Assembly (NCBI GenBank): GCA_951812925.1
Contig: OX638368.1
Coordinates: 18,415,187 to 18,479,186 of the forward strand
Direction of reading: 5' to 3'
DNA length: 64,000 bases
From: Calliopum simillimum
Lineage: Eukaryota; Arthropoda; Insecta; Diptera; Lauxaniidae
Part shown: positions 33,901 to 44,200 of the stretch, piece after piece
Layout of the letters: the number at the start of each line of letters is the position of its first letter
Position numbering within the stretch: position 1 is the first letter of the stretch
Made by a program: the position numbers and the translations under genes
Notes under the pieces: model-generated
Told to the model about the DNA's origin: nothing
Seen by the model: the letters and a program-made list of their open reading frames with translations, nothing else
Databases searched by the model: none

Positions 33901-34549
33901 GAAAAATGATTTGGAAAAACGGGGTGCGGGGTAATTTGTTTTGGAAAAAATTTAAAAAAAAAATTCAATTTGGTGTGGAAGACGTTTAACTTGGAGTGGT
34001 TATCATGCAGTTCTTTGCTATAAACACGGAATGGCCTGTAAAATAAAACAATAATTTTCACTTGGGAAAAAATTTGTACATTATACAGAATATAATTTTT
34101 TATTTTTTTGAAATTGTCACTTTGCAGACTTCTCAACAAAAATCGTAAATTTATTGAAACTCACATTGATGCCAAAGACAATGTTTGGCAGAAACCCGAT
34201 GAAGAAGATATCCTTGAGAATTCACCTATTTATGGTAAACGTTCCATATTCCCGATGCATTCTGCTTTGCGTTTGTACGACGAGAAGTTCGATCATATGC
34301 ATGCATTGGATGTACACTGTACTGAATTGCATCGCCTAAGGCAATTGTATGTGCTCTTTGTAACATTTTATATTCTTAATTTATTTATTGATTTATTAAC
34401 ATTTCACCTTTAGTGATGGAGCAATTCAACCGACAACATGTCTACTTTGTAAGCAACCACTGGAAAATATTGTGCAACTTCGCATACATTTACTTTCGCA
34501 ATTGCATCGAGATCGTGAACATCAAATACGTTTCAAATTACCACGTTAA
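18979..34549 (+). CDS. spn-E: Spindle-E: DEAH-box RNA helicase with Tudor domain (piRNA pathway)
   Basis: Spindle-E is a germline nuage protein needed for ping-pong piRNA amplification and transposon silencing. Exons: 18979-19170, 19241-19531, 25640-25789, 25931-26170, 26233-26349, 26981-27201, 27270-27424, 27490-27656, 27712-28042, 28107-28243, 29470-30071, 30134-30284, 30358-30582, 31130-31471, 31537-32106, 32171-32292, 34128-34346, 34414-34549. Together they give 1455 residues in one frame, close to the fly protein. Helicase motifs in order: GDTGCGKTTQ (Walker A), TQPRRIAA, DEVHERD (DEAH-type box), SATIN, LIFLPGINEI, ATNIAESSITVPDV, QRAGRAGR. The Tudor domain has FIDYGNTD at exon 14. The C-terminus has a zinc-finger-like CLLC...H...H segment. 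The exon 11 start is the least certain join: the only in-phase AG follows a poly-A run, not a pyrimidine tract. Intron 2 (6.1 kb) contains another gene and many repeats. Confidence 0.95.
21165..21390. repeat. Short MITE sharing ends with the 12195-13120 element
   Basis: GATTACATTGGGTTCGACTT and TACGAAAATTAAGT on the left pair with ACTTAATTTTCGTA and GATTTCGTATCCAATGTAAC on the right. An inner hairpin TAATTAATTTTTCAATATT / AATATTGAAAAATTAATTA type pairing is also present around 21240-21320. Confidence 0.6.
21600..22069 (-). pseudogene. Broken 3' end of a non-LTR retrotransposon (reverse-transcriptase ORF C-terminus)
   Basis: Two minus-strand frames, 22069-21809 and 21846-21643, read like consecutive parts of the C-terminal region of a LINE-type polyprotein: SVLLYGCETW, then LRRKLKVWWPRTIENAELH, KWRWIG, and in the other frame RQALELNPQGSRGRGGPKTNW. 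They are in different frames, so a frameshift lies around 21810-21846. The sequence ends next to a TGTATGTATG run, as expected for a short repeat tail. This is a 5'-truncated dead copy. The clade is not certain; the layout resembles RTE-like or related endonuclease-reverse transcriptase elements. Confidence 0.7.
22359..23303 (+). CDS. SNAPC1-like subunit of the snRNA-activating protein complex (PBP45-like), nested in spn-E intron 2
   Basis: A single-exon 314-residue protein, complete from ATG to TAA. The N-terminal half (residues 3-150) resembles the SNAPc1/SNAP43 family: FYDCQTIINNF, then RFESFCRQWKCMMFQHIY, ... LNGIGALYLLYAIYFKQP. SNAPc binds the proximal sequence element of snRNA gene promoters and directs RNA polymerase II or III there; the fly subunit is called PBP45. 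The C-terminal 100 residues are basic, with stretches KKKKSD and SKRDLKSKGYK. It lies wholly within a spn-E intron on the same strand, with its own AATAAA signals near 23380-23400, so it must have its own promoter in the intron (22270-22358 is AT-rich without a clear motif). Intact frame and lack of introns could mean retroposition or an ancestral compact gene. Confidence 0.75.
   Translation: MEDAVFYDCQTIINNFVHNGNPRFESFCRQWKCMMFQHIYSAQSSNNEVLQTTTAAFHITKRILCRSNDEANMLNGIGALYLLYAIYFKQPTDQYVKIDVSLETWKKIRNFINLYENVPEADEARYIFWKLYKENAFRFCALDYHVGLENLVDYVKIEEEKILELSRSGTKLVRELQEYVTTKNMLPALTTLEAGYNEMKASLTKEKNIDQLSLPPTNIFKDIQQVFGNIQDIIGKKKKSDIKHTDAPHSKRDLKSKGYKVTNSTECVKNDSATKSPIKRAHRMSAKTIFSEELPDDLFDDLKKSPSNKRNNLT
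23843..24217. repeat. GC-rich foldback MITE with candidate 9-bp target duplication
   Basis: TGTCTATACGGGGCG on the left pairs with CGCCCCGTATAGACA on the right. The arms (about 105 bp each) contain CGCGTACGCGAAAACTCCTC with CT repeats and the complement. The loop is strikingly GC-rich (GCGGCCGAAGGCCGCC, GCGGCCGCAGGCCGCC) in an AT-rich genome. TTAAATAAA lies immediately outside both ends (23834-23842 and 24218-24226), fitting a 9-bp target-site duplication. No protein. Confidence 0.7.
24240..24430. repeat. Hairpin repeat like that at 7155-7370
   Basis: CATCATAAAAGTTAAAAATC pairs with GATTTTTAACTTTATGATG around a short centre. Outer words TATGAATTGGTC and CTATTCATAGC are also related. Same architecture as the Set intron 1 copy. 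Confidence 0.5.
26642..26877. repeat. MITE with AAAGTGTCCCAAAATTAACG ends in spn-E intron 5
   Basis: AAGTGTCCCAAAATTAACGC with AAGATTTG on the left pairs with ATCTTGCGCGAATTATGGTA and CACCCTT on the right. The left part (GATTTGAAGTTGCCGCCATT TGTGCGGTA) is shared with the 57278-57588 element. Confidence 0.55.
28336..29085. repeat. TIR element with inner MITE in spn-E intron 10
   Basis: GAGCCTTATCATGAATTTAT at the left is matched by ATATTTATTCATGATACGGC at the right. Copies of the left end (ATATGCCTTATCATGAATTT, then CTCGAGAGGGA) occur at about 25155-25230. A second element (28630-28888) lies inside it. Confidence 0.55.
28630..28888. repeat. MITE with CGTTCACATATTACGTAACG ends
   Basis: CGTTCACATATTACGTAACG near 28633 pairs with CGTTACGTAATATGTGAACG ending near 28883. 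The inside is C-rich (CCCCTACCCCCCC) on one half. A nested insertion within the 28336-29085 repeat. Confidence 0.65.
30679..30958. repeat. Inverted repeat in spn-E intron 13
   Basis: GCAACTAAAGATCCAACTGA then CTGGTTCGGTTGACTCGGCA pair with TGCCAACCGAACCAATCAGG and GGTTCTTTAGTTGC. Arms of about 45 bp with several mismatches. It lies within the 547-bp intron 30583-31129. Confidence 0.6.
32293..34127. other. spn-E intron 16 with a small inverted repeat (33788-34002)
   Basis: A 1.8 kb intron. TTTCCACTCCAAGTTAAAC at about 33790 pairs with GTTTAACTTGGAGTGG at about 33985. The rest is AT-rich and I see no gene in it. Confidence 0.55.
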
Positions 34550-35001
34550 ATTACTAATACATATACATACCGTATTTTTATGTTTCTAACTTACTTGTTC
34601 GTCGTATGAATTTAAAGTTTATTTAGTCTAGTTTTCTTATATAGGTCCTATAATTGACCGTATTTTTTTTTATGTTTTATATTGAAATTCTAATGCGAAA
34701 AATGCCCTAAGTTTTATTTTTTTTTTAGTTTGATATTTAATATTTTTATTTTCTTTACTTAATATATTCTTAAGGACTATAATAAATGCCAATTATTTAC
34801 TCCATAGCATAACTTTTTTATTTATTTACAAAGTTGTATGAAAATTTATATAATATTTGAAAGGTTTTACAGTGACAAAGTTTGATAGAATCAATGTTTA
34901 AGTGGCAAATATTGTTCACTTCTGTAGTCCAGCTCAGTGTTAATGCAAGTTCGTTGAATGGTTGTTTTACTTTACTGTTTTTAATGGGATGGATTTTCCG
35001 T
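34550..35001. other. Shared 3' region between convergent spn-E and the lipoprotein gene
   Basis: Only about 450 bp separate the spn-E stop (34549) from the minus-strand stop (35002). A plus-strand AATAAA lies near 34782. Transcripts of the two genes may overlap at their 3' ends. Confidence 0.6.
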
Positions 35002-35179
35002 TCAAACGCACAACGAATAGCTAAGCATACTGTTTAATGGTTTGCTGCATAAACCACACATCTTTTGTTTGTATACGCCATAGATTTCAAAATTGAGTAT
35101 ATTCATCATATCGAATTGTATTGTGGATTGCATTTGCTTATTTTCCACTATCATTATATTTTGCTCGTTTATTTCAATA
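35002..35179 (-). CDS. cv-d: Terminal exon of the vitellogenin-like gene (end of VWD domain)
   Basis: A short exon that is easy to miss because it has no start codon. On the minus strand the acceptor CTTTTCAG (plus 35180-35187) is followed by a frame that completes the split Arg codon left by the donor at 37201, and then runs 58 residues to TGA. It contains [20 protein letters not shown], with the CGLC motif that closes VWD domains. It ends in LSYSLCV. The intron before it (37200-35180) is 2 kb and holds a tandem array. Confidence 0.8.
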
Positions 35180-38100
35180 CTGAAAAGAAAACATAAATAT
35201 GAAAAAGTTTATAAAAAAAGATATTTGGAAATTTTTGCATGCCCAGGGTGCAGGAGAGTAGTATGGCAACCATAAAAGATCTAAAGACTGATCAAAGTCC
35301 GCAGTTTTGATAGTTTTATGCTATTCAACTAAAATCCCTATTTAAAATGTGAAATCCATCTCTTGACACCATTTGCCTATTACATCTCCGATATTTTTGA
35401 AACTTATAGTACTACTCATGTGTGGGCACCTACCTACTGAATTTCATCGAAATAGCTAGTATAGTTTGTGAGATATATCGTGCTGAGTTTTTTATTTATT
35501 AATCTGTTAATAGTGGGCGTGGCACCTATTTGATGCTTTGGCCGCTTCTGAACTTACACGAGGTTTGGTATATTAGCACATACGAGTCTGTAGGATGTAC
35601 GAATTGTATGAGGTGCGAATACTACAAAGTGTGAGGTATAGATACGAATAGTACGAAGTGCGAGGTACGAACAGTACGTGGTTCCTGTATCAAATACAGG
35701 AACTTTACCATGTAATAAATTTTTAATTAAAAATATCGTAAGAAATTCCTCGTTACAGTGGGAGGAAAAAAATTTTCATTGATCCCCATTTATTTTTCCT
35801 ACCCAACATTTGTCTCATACATATCACACCAATTTTTTACTCCTTAAGGAGGTTACTGTACAAAATCTATATATAAATAGGCAAAGGAAATCGATTCAGT
35901 CCATGATTCAATAACAATGGTAAAATGGGTAATTCAACCATGATTCAGTCCCTGTTTCTATACCTACATCGCAACCAATTTGCTTGATTATTTGTTGGAA
36001 AGGTTGTAAGGAGGAGAAATGCAGTGCAGAGGATCGATTTTTACGAAATTTGGTTTGGAGATAAGGTTAGCACTGAGAAACGTTAACATGACCATTATGT
36101 TTTTCAGTGGGCGGTGCCTCGCCCCTAAATGGAAAAAACGCTCTTACGGCTAAACCACTGCATCGATTTTTACGAAATTTGATGTAGAGATAGGATTAAG
36201 GCTAAGGAATAATAAAAATTATGCTTTTCAGTGGGCAGTGCCACGCCCCTAAAAGAAAAACGCTTTCACAGCTAAACCACTACATTGATTTTTTTAAAAT
36301 TGGGTCTACAGATAGGGCGCTAACGCTAAGGTATGAGAATATGACCTTTATGTTTTTAAGTGGGCGGTGCCACGCGCTCACGGCATTGATTTTTGTGAAT
36401 TTCGGTATGGGAATAGAATAAGCAGGACGGGAAGATATCAAAAACTTTGAGCTCTTTAGTAGGAGTAACACGCTATTGCAACTAAGCTGCTGCACCGATT
36501 TTTATGAATGCAGATAACCAGAACCCTAAAGAAGAATATTAAAAGCTTTTTGTGTTTTATCGACCAAGGCAGGTTATGGTCGAATTTCGGCCACAAGGCG
36601 AACTCTAATTTAAATAAAAATATAAAAACAAGATCCACGTTACCGGGAAAAGGAGAAAATGTTTACTTATCTCCATTTTTCTCGAACATGCCACTCCCGT
36701 CTCTCCACCCCTTAAGAGGGCCCCATACAAAATTTAAATAAAAATATCAAAAAATTCCTCGTTGTTGGGGAGAAACGATTTTTTTTCTGATCTCCACTTA
36801 TATTCCCTCCTTAACATTTCTCTGAAACGATCGACCCCCTTTGTTCCACTAAGTTTAGATAAAAAATTCAATTTTGTAAAGAGCCGCCTTAAGGGATGCA
36901 AAAGCCAAATGCTATCCGGTTACATACATATCTTTAGGTTAATACTTTAACTAGAAATTTACATTTATTTATGTTTTGAGTTAAGTATACAAAAATATGA
37001 AGAAAACTGGGCTCTCTGCTCCCCAGTGTTGTCAGTTTTTTCAATTTCATATAAAAAATAAATAAACTTCAAAATCCCGGACAAAAAACGAATTTCATAA
37101 AACTTAAAAGGCCTTTTTCTCAAAATATAAAAAATGTAGTTGTCTAGTTGTGGTGTTAACCCGACGATATGTAATCACTCATATATTTTGTTTATCTTAC
37201 CGGAAATCAAATGTTTTCGTGTCCTCAGGATACTGATATGGCTTCAAACGTATATCAATTGGTTCAACCTCTTTATTTAATGTTATATACACTGGTGAAT
37301 TATTCGTTATGCTTTTATTTGCAGGACTAAATGTAAAGTAATGTTCTCCGATGTACACACGCAGGCCATAACTTGAGCTTAAACCATTATCATTTGAAGG
37401 CAATAGGAATATGGCCATTTCTGGATATGGTGAGCAATCAGCAGCCAATAATGTGATACAGTTATTCATTACTTTTATCTTATAGTATTCAGGTAGATTT
37501 ATGAGATAATCATCGAAAGTATTTAACATGCCATTTATAATGGAGCAAGAACCTTAAAAGAAATTTTATAAAATTTATTAACAAATGTATTATTCTAAAA
37601 TTTCAAAGATACCTACGTTTTAAGCCCGAATCATACGAGACCTCATGTGAAGCATCATATTTAGAATCTAATTTCTGCAAAAATGGTATATGATAAATGC
37701 GCCAATTTACGCCATTTACTTCAACTGTAAACCAAAAGTAGTCATTTGGTATATGCAATGAAAGATCAATTTCTCTATTTATATTAAGTCGTTCGATATT
37801 TTTCTCGGAAAATGCAGAAACTAAATGATCCAGACGTGTTAAGCTGAGTTCAAACCAATCGGGCATCTGTTCGAAAATTTAAGTTTTTTCACAATTAATT
37901 AAGATATCAAGAAATCTTAAGTCAACTTACATTATTAAATTTCAAATCCATATCGTATTTTGTAATCGATGTAAAGTTTTCAAAATTGCTACGTTTGCAG
38001 TACTTTGATGTTGGTATTGGACTGAATTTTAATACCTCTTTGGGGCAGAAATCTGTATCGGTTAGTGGATTATCGTTATTTAGAAATTCGCGTGCATAAT

Positions 38101-41100
38101 CCGAAGGCTGTTTAAGAACAATAGCATGGATTATTAATTTCAAATATGTTTTACTTTAAAGTTGAAACGTTAATATTTTTTTTGAAAAACATAGATACAA
38201 TATTTTCTTGAACATACCCCAGCACGGCTTGAAAAATCAATACGAGACGCCTGTTCTGGACAAGTTCCAGCTGCATTAGAATCACCAAAGACAATGGTTC
38301 CGTTAAGTGTGTGTGGTCTTCTGGTGAACACCAAAGGAGCATATGTGACGTTGACGCAAGACTGTTGTTAAAAAACAAAAAAATTAAATTTTTTTTGAGT
38401 AATTTATTTCTGGTGTGAAATTTTTGTGCAATTTAGGGGCAATACATTTTTTTTTTCTACGGGGGACTAACAAAAGTTCGCTTATTTGGTGCGAGATTAT
38501 TTTTTTTTCAAAAATTCAAAGATCAAGGATGATTCACCACTGTCTTACGATATCCCATTTTGAATTTCAGAAAGATCGATCACAATGGACACGAGAAATC
38601 GTAAATTAACTGATCAAAACTCGAAAGATATTCCGACAAACCGACACAGTACGAAATTCGTCATTCGATTCTTTACACCTTTCGGCGTCAATTCAAGCTA
38701 GTACAAAGTTTCAATGAATACCAAACTGCATAGAGAACGGAAGTACTATTTGTTCAGACTATTTTAAAGTGGTTTTAAAGATTTCAGACTGGATTGTTTT
38801 CTGTACATAGAGAACGAGAAGGCCGGCCAAAATCTTCGTCCGATGAGAGAAATGTGGCCTTGGTCAAGGCTAAAGTTGACGAAGATCCGCGATTGACACA
38901 AATAATGATTTTTTCGTGTACAACAGCCATGGCGTTCAACCCCAAATCGTCATCAAACATTAAGCCGTTCAAAAGTTACACTTTTCCAAAAATATAATAA
39001 AAATTCAAAGGTATGTAGATTGTAAAAAATGGGAATAGACCTTTCAATTGGCATGCCTTTCAATATGTTTTCGTACACCTATGAACCTGAAAATTTGAAT
39101 TTTTCATAATCATAATAACAAAACTGCATCATTAGAAAATGCGATTTATGGCCACCAAATTTACAAGCTGCCTTTAAATTACATCACATTATCTGGCTTA
39201 GTTTTCCAGTAAAAATTGTTTCTACGGACAAATAGACGGGCATAGCTGTATTGGCTTAAGAGATTATGCTGATTAAAAGTAAATATACTTTTCTTAACAT
39301 GCCACGCCTTCTTCTTCGCGTTACAAACAAAAGGACAATGTGAATAAATATAAGGGGCCTGCATAAGATATCTTGAAATGTAGTGTACTTTTACTTGGAT
39401 ATTTTACACTGAACTGAAGTATTTGAAACAAAAAGTTCAAGATTCCATTCTGCACTGTATACTGATTTCATTTTGACACTGAAGTACACTGACTTATATT
39501 GTCAGTGTCAAAAAAAACTTGAATCTAACAAATACTTCAGTGTACTGTATTTTATACAAACGGACACTTCAGGTCACTGTAAAACGTTCGAGTTGAAAAA
39601 CTGCTGTAAGATTTATGATATGGTAACACTTGCAAGTTACAACATAATGGTAACCCAGGATTTTAGTAAATTTTATACATTTTCGCTGGAGAGAGAGAGA
39701 GTGTTAACAGAAACGAGTCACAATAAGAGAGCGTAAAACTTCTTCTTTCACCAAAATAGCATTTTGCAGTGTGTACACTACAATTACAGTATATACACTG
39801 AACTGACCTGAAGCACATTAAACAAGGCAAGTCTGTGCAGCATTTGTTTTTCTTCTTTCATGTCCAAGTACTGTCAAGACATTTGCACGCGACACTGAAG
39901 TGAACTGAAGTATTTGATAAATAAAAAGCGTGTGTAAGACATAACGTATCTTGAAACGAAATGTCTTAAAACTCCAACAAGACATCTTGTGCAGGTCCCT
40001 AATAAATATACCCTTGGTCTAGGCCATACAAGTTATTTTAGTGTTCCTGTCAGTTAAGAGAAAAACTGCCAACAAAGACCACCCACTGTTTTAAAGAGCT
40101 TATTAATTCAACATTTAACTAATTTCACATTACATTCTACATTGAAAACTGCTAAATCTACACTATAAAACAACCGTTGTTTGAGGTTCATATACTATAT
40201 ATGAAGTGGGAGGGGATGGGCAGTTTGCAGGCAAACAGTCAACTTTCACAAAGTGCGTACTCAAAAAAGGCCTTTATAGTTTATTTTGTTTTTATTAAAA
40301 AAATAAAATACTCTGACATACTTTCATACCATACATAAATGTGTAAAAATACAAGCTGAAAACACGCGACTTTTTGTAGTTTGATGGAGTACCTATAGTC
40401 AACGAGAAGAGCTTGAAGCATTTGCAAAATACTGTGAGACAACGGACGACAGGACAAGGTACTTTGGGGTGTATTTATAAAAAAATTGACAACAAGTGCA
40501 AGGCCTTAAATGTTAATTATAATTAAATATTTAAAATAATGGTATTGAGAAGATTATCTCATTATGGTTTTTATAGCTGATTGGATTTCTATCATATCAG
40601 AATTCTGGGAATGTTAACTACTTAAATTGCTACAAAGTGCTGAAAACGATGTTTTCTAATACGACATAAGTAAAAATTTATATATAAGAAAACGAAATTT
40701 CATATTGTAGAAATCAAAAACAAATGTTCTAAAAACAGTTCCATTTTCTTTTAAAAAACCCATACATATTATGAAATCATATTACATTCTGAAGAGTTTA
40801 AGACTAACTAGAAAAAAATCCATGAACCGCAAATGGCAAAAAACCATTAAAATTTAAGATATGATGTATTGTTTCATTGTTTCAAACGTTCTAAAAAACG
40901 TAGTTTTGATCAATTTACTTAAATCGCTAATAACCTTCATTTTGCCGATTTGTGACTTACGTCGTATTAGAGTTAGGCCAGTGATACGGCGCTTTTTTAG
41001 GAAGCCTTTTCGCTTTGTTTAAAGTTTAGAGACTTTTACAATAACAAATAACAAAGTTTAATGTGCAGGATCATTGCTATCGAACGTCATAAGTAGAAAT

Positions 41101-41173
41101 GAGTTACAGTATTTGTTGGTAGAAAACGGAGTTTTTGCATTATGAAGATCGAATTTTCAATATATGTATGAAT

Positions 41174-41205
<32 letters not shown>

Positions 41206-44200
41206 TACCTCACGGTTCGCCGGAACGGGGTTTAATTAATTAATAGGTTTTGAGATATTCTAACCTTAAATTTTAAAAACATGATTTTTGTGGTAGGTTA
41301 TGACTATTTGAAAATGGAAATACTTCCTTAGAAAAAGTTTAATGATTTTTTACGAGCTTTCATTTTCTGAGCTAAGGGTGGATTAGGATAGTAGGAACTG
41401 ATATCTGATGAGTAAGTACCAGAACACTGCACTTGATGTCAATGATCTTCGGAGCAAAAAATTGGTCTTCTCAAATAAATAAATATTGATATATCACACT
41501 TTGAAATAGGATTGTTAATGCCGAAGATATGATGAAAAACGTTAATGATCGACCCCTACGTTTCTTGCAAAAATACATCGTTTTAGAGGACTTTAGTCGA
41601 CTTTTTTTTCTGCTAAGGGTAGACACCTATGTTCGGCAAAAAAAAGTTAAAAATAGTTTTTAAAATATTTCTGTTGGAGTAATCGAAATACTTCCTTAGC
41701 AAAAGTTTAATGATTTTTAGCGAGCTTTAATTTTTTGACATTAGGGTGAAACATTAAGATGGTAGGAACTGAGATCCGGTGGGTAAGAACTTGAACAGGG
41801 CATTTGATCACGGTGAGCTTGAAAAGGGGAAAGTGGAGCTAAAATGGATCCAAAATCGGCTAATGCACAAAGTTTCTATATTGTTTCTAGATTAAAAAAA
41901 TGTTTAAATTAAAATCCTAGCTGCTCGTCTTCGCTAGTTATGCACATTTTTGTGTTCATGGTATGCACTTTCATGAAAACCATATAAAACTAAAAAAATT
42001 AAGAAAAAAAAAAAACAGAACAAACAAATATAAAAATAGTTTCATTTAATGTACTTTGCAATGCTGAATCCCAATCTGGCCTTAAAATTGCTGTATCTCA
42101 TACGGTTTTTGAGATATCTTAGCCTAAACAAGGAAAAAATACCGTTTTTGCTATATTTTGAAGGTATATAACTAGAATATAGAATATTTGTACGTAAAAT
42201 AAGATACAGTTTCTTAAAGTTTCAATCTTTTTCTCTAAAACTTCATTTAAATTATGCCATTAGCTTTATGTTTGTCTGAAATATCGCAGACTGAAATAAT
42301 AAAAAAACATGTTTTTTGCACTTTTTGAACTTTTTAGGTTAGGATATCTCCGAGAAAAATAAAGATATCAACATAATTTAAATTAGATTTTAAAGAAAAA
42401 AAAAAAAAAAAAATAGAGCTTTAAGTAATTGTATCGGATTCTACGTATAAATGTTCCATATTAAAGCTATATAGCTTCGAAATATAGCAAAAACGGTATT
42501 TTTTCCTTGTTCAGGCTAAGATATCTCAAAAACCGTATAAGATACAGCAATTTTAAGGCCGGATTCGGATTAAGCATTGTAAAATACATTAAATGTAACT
42601 ATTTTTATACATGTTTGTTCTGTTTTTTTTTTCTTCATTTTTTTAATTTTATATGGTTTTCATGCAAGTGCATACCATGAACACAAAAATGTACATAACT
42701 AGCGAAGACGAGCAGCTAGGATTAACTTTCTGCATTAGCCGATTTTGGATCCATTTTAGCTCCACTTTCCCCCTTTTCAAGCTCACCGTGTGATGTCAAT
42801 GACCTCTTGAGTAAAAAAAGGTCTCTTCGAGACATAAATATTGATATATCATTCTTTAAGATCGGCCTGTAAATGCCGAAGATATGATGAAAAATGTTAA
42901 TGGGCGACCCCTACGTTCGGTCAAAAAAAAAAAAAAAAAAGTCCGAATTTTCTTGCAAAAATACAACTCGGAAGGCGATGCTGTCTTAAGGTACAAAGTA
43001 CATATCGTCGGCTGAGTATTATTTTGCCGTAAACGCCACTTCGTTGAAAAAGCAAAAGCACATAACTTGTGTAGAGACGAGCACAAGTTATATGCTTTTG
43101 TTTTTTCAACGAAGTGGCGTTTACGGCAAAATAATACTAAGCCGACGATATTCATTCAAAAATATAAAGGCTTTTAGAAAGTTAGTTATAACAGAAACCG
43201 CATTGTGGCTGAAATTCAACTATTTCAATTTGACTTAAAAAAGACCATGCAGCTTAAGTTTTAGTCAACAAACTCTCATTAGTAAAACAAAAAGTTTTTA
43301 TCAGGCCTGTTCCTTAATCGATTTCAACTACTTTTGGTTCCCAAAGAACGATGAGTCGAACGATAAAAAGGATATTTTGTGTTATTCTTCACCAATGATA
43401 CGGATTTGTGCTCGGTGAGGTCTACAAGCTGGCAAAATCAGATTTGCTCTAGGACTTGTAGTTCCTTAGAAAAACAACTTGAAAAACCGGTGATTTTCAT
43501 ATCAATTAAAAATTTAAATTTGCTCTTCTGAAAAATTATGAAAACATGCGATAGCAGCTTTTGCCGTCTTTGCACAGATTTGTAGAGCAAAAAAATTTAA
43601 ACCAAAATATATCCAGATCTTTTTATTGTACGACTTTCCGTTCTCATCAAAAATCTTTCAAAATGAAAAGTAATTAAAATCGCACGGAGTCCAGAACAAT
43701 TTAGACGTGATAGCATGTTTTCCATTTAGGGGCAGGATATAGCATTGACAGCGTATTTTCCTGTTAGAAGCACGGCACAAGAAGTTTTTAATATCCTTCC
43801 TTGAAGTTTTAACTATCTCCATACCGAATTTCTTATGAAGCGGGTTAGCCGCGGCAGCGTGTTTTCTATTTAGAGGCGTGGCACCGCCCATTTATAAACA
43901 CAAAAGTTTTATTATCGTTGCTTAGCGTTGAGTTTTTTTTAAAAACATGCAGAGGTTTAACTGTGAGAGCGTATTTTCATTTTAGGGGTGTGGTACCGCC
44001 CACTTTTAAGAGATACAACTTATGTGCATTGCGTCTCTCTCAACTCAACAATTGTTCTTTTTTGCGCTATGTTGTTTAAAGATATCCCGTTGAGAGAAAC
44101 CAAAATGTAAAAAGTTGGTTTTAGCCAAATTTTTAGATAAAACGGTCTATTGTGGTAAAGGACAATGACGTAGCGAATACAGTGACAAGCAATCGACTTA

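Noticed and set aside
42856..43238. Three similar open frames (KKQKHITC...) on both strands
   Set aside because: They are the two arms of the 43002-43151 palindrome read in each direction.
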